From assembly GCA_023252195.1 (NCBI GenBank), contig JAHEXI010000010.1, positions 1-64,000 of the forward strand: DNA of 64,000 nt, in the 5' to 3' direction. Shown one piece after another: positions 62,972-64,000 of this stretch. Both the position numbers and the translations under genes were made by a program. The notes under the pieces were generated by a model. That model saw only the letters and a program-made list of their open reading frames with translations. It did not search any database and was not told the origin of the DNA. The stretch is from Pseudonocardiales bacterium. GTDB taxonomy: Bacteria > Actinomycetota > Actinomycetes > Mycobacteriales > Pseudonocardiaceae. Position 1 is the stretch's first letter; each line of letters opens with the position of its first letter.

Positions 62972-63595
62972 TCACTGTGCTGATGTCTTGCGTAAGGCTG
63001 CGGTGCCAGTAACCTCCGGCGCCGGTGCACCATCCAATCGCGTCGGGAGTATCATTGCAGGGGCGGCGCGTCTGCGGCGTTGGCGTGCGGGTATTGTAAA
63101 GGCTCCATGGCCTTGCAGCATCTCATCCATTTCCTTCACGTACACATTGAATCTTCGATAGTCCACGAAGCAGGCACGAGTGGCCGGACTGAGGTTGTAA
63201 ATGAATCGTGCATAATCTACCCAACCCTGTCGAACAAACTCCGGGACATTGTCTAGCTGAAGCAGTACATGCTCGAAGTAGCAGCACACCATATGTGCAA
63301 TAGCGTGGACCGCGTCGTAATCGGCGCTGCCTGGCTCAATCTCAGTGTTCTCGAAAAAGTACTTCCTCAGATGCGGTTTGTCCACGAAGATCTTCATTAT
63401 CTCGGTGTGTTCAGCGTAAATCTTGCCGTTGGCTTCACACTGTAGTTCCTGCCTGAGATTCCGAATCTGCTCCCACACGAATATGAACCCGACAATGCCG
63501 ACCAGGACGGCGAGAAGTGTCCCGACGGCCTGAGTGGTAGCGGTCCAGTCGGCCTGAACTACAAACTTCGCGGCAAGGATCATTTGGCGAGCCAC
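62972..63595 (-). CDS. Membrane-anchored hypothetical protein
   Basis: GTG at 63595 follows GGGGAGAG. One N-terminal hydrophobic segment (AVGTLLAVLVGIVGFIFVW) anchors a soluble helical domain (EHTEIMKIFVDKPHLRKYFF, HAIAHMVCCYFEHVLLQLDN, WVDYARFIYNLSPATRACFV). The C-terminal 40 residues are Arg/Pro-rich. It resembles unnamed actinobacterial single-pass proteins of about 200 residues; no function is known to me. Base composition is less GC-rich than its neighbours, a possible sign of transfer. Confidence 0.65.
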   Translation of the reverse strand: MARQMILAAKFVVQADWTATTQAVGTLLAVLVGIVGFIFVWEQIRNLRQELQCEANGKIYAEHTEIMKIFVDKPHLRKYFFENTEIEPGSADYDAVHAIAHMVCCYFEHVLLQLDNVPEFVRQGWVDYARFIYNLSPATRACFVDYRRFNVYVKEMDEMLQGHGAFTIPARQRRRRAAPAMILPTRLDGAPAPEVTGTAALRKTSAQ

Positions 63596-63914
63596 GATGT
63601 CACTCTCCCCAACTAACCCGTTCCCGGGTAAGCGGGCCGACCGTCCTCGGCCGCGATGTCCTGCGGCGCATGGCGGTCCACCCCCAACAACCTCAGACGT
63701 TCGTACGCGCTTCACGGTTACACACCGTGCCCGTACCCAATACCATCGTCACGGAACTAGCTGAGTTCACTGCCGATTAACCTTTTGTTAAGGTACGCGA
63801 CACCGCGGAAAGTTGGCGAAAGCTTCGCTCTAATGGAGCATCGAGGTCGGTTTGGGGGCACCTTGCCCATACTTCGCTGTTGGTGTGATCAGCGGCGAGA
63901 CCAAGGAGGGCGTC

Positions 63915-64000
63915 ATGTTTTACGTCTTTGGGTTCGAGCGAGTCGGTGTGGTGATGGGTGACTTGTACTTCGTCGACCCCGATCCGTTGCCGCGCCAGGA
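63915..64000 (+). CDS. Partial CDS, conserved actinobacterial hypothetical
   Basis: ATG at 63915 follows AAGGAGGG. The visible residues begin MFYVFGFERVGVVMGDLYFV, then DPDPLPRQ, and continue beyond the window. I recall conserved actinobacterial proteins with this start but no function. Confidence 0.6.
   Translation, partial: MFYVFGFERVGVVMGDLYFVDPDPLPRQ

Overview
The window is high-GC DNA from an actinobacterium. Support comes from frequent GTG/TTG starts, AGGAGG-type ribosome sites, a carboxylic acid reductase of the Nocardia/Mycobacterium type, a 13E12/DUF222 HNH gene, a Wag31-like DivIVA protein, a LytR-CpsA-Psr protein, an Rv1481-like VWA protein, a DtxR/IdeR iron box, and the block tyrA - tadA-associated gene - tadA - tRNA-Ser, which I recall from mycobacteria and relatives. 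A Pseudonocardiales-like organism is my best guess; the sequence alone does not fix the genus.

Layout. 1-3 kb is a row of broken genes: a methyltransferase without its N-terminus, a frameshifted TPR-type regulator, an S9 peptidase without its nucleophile region, and 39 codons of an aldo/keto reductase. 3-9 kb holds a Tat-exported phosphoesterase, DUF2127 and DUF1345 membrane proteins, an LCP cell-wall ligase and CtaG. 9-14 kb is a two-component system with a probable self-regulatory 11-bp direct repeat, a small R/D/H-rich peptide gene, two tandem COG4705 membrane proteins and a channel-like membrane protein. 14-19 kb has an orphan VWA protein, a PAP2 phosphatase, an S53 lipoprotein protease and a SLAC1/TehA transporter. 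19.6-21 kb is a DUF222 pseudogene fused head-on to a truncated GNAT gene. 21-28 kb has a phosphoglycosyl transferase, a lipoprotein, lipB and an iron-box-controlled Fe3+ ABC transporter (substrate protein, permease, ATPase). 28-30 kb is a RibD-like/HTH-TPR pair. 30-33 kb has a frameshifted CYTH gene and a three-gene YbjQ cluster.

33.6-46.3 kb contains an AI-2E-type transporter, two DUF6131-like mini membrane proteins, a kumamolisin-like S53 protease, a YbhN-like protein, a HesB-like protein, a glycolipid-binding-type protein, an amidase, tyrA, an M20 hydrolase, tadA with its partner gene, and tRNA-Ser(CGA). 46.3-50 kb is scarred: a GNAT tail, a second AI-2E-type transporter, a degraded 3' half of tRNA-Tyr beside a DUF5131 (phage Gp37/Gp68) remnant, and a frameshifted pentapeptide-repeat gene. 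50-57 kb has a SigA-like sigma factor, a lipoprotein, a ferric-reductase-type flavoprotein, a Wag31-like protein outside the cell-division cluster, and small lineage genes. 58.4-62 kb is the 1185-aa carboxylic acid reductase. The end holds a broken amidohydrolase, a small membrane protein and the start of a further gene.

Themes. (1) Large intergenic hairpins recur. Two families each have two copies in the window: 16646-16710 with 42829-42889, and 33563-33624 with 37744-37785. They look like dispersed palindromic repeats, some in terminator positions. (2) At least six genes are broken by single-base shifts or deletion junctions; they are either true pseudogenes clustered at former mobile-element sites or partly indel errors in the assembly. 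(3) No complete mobile element, transposase, CRISPR array or defence locus was recognised.
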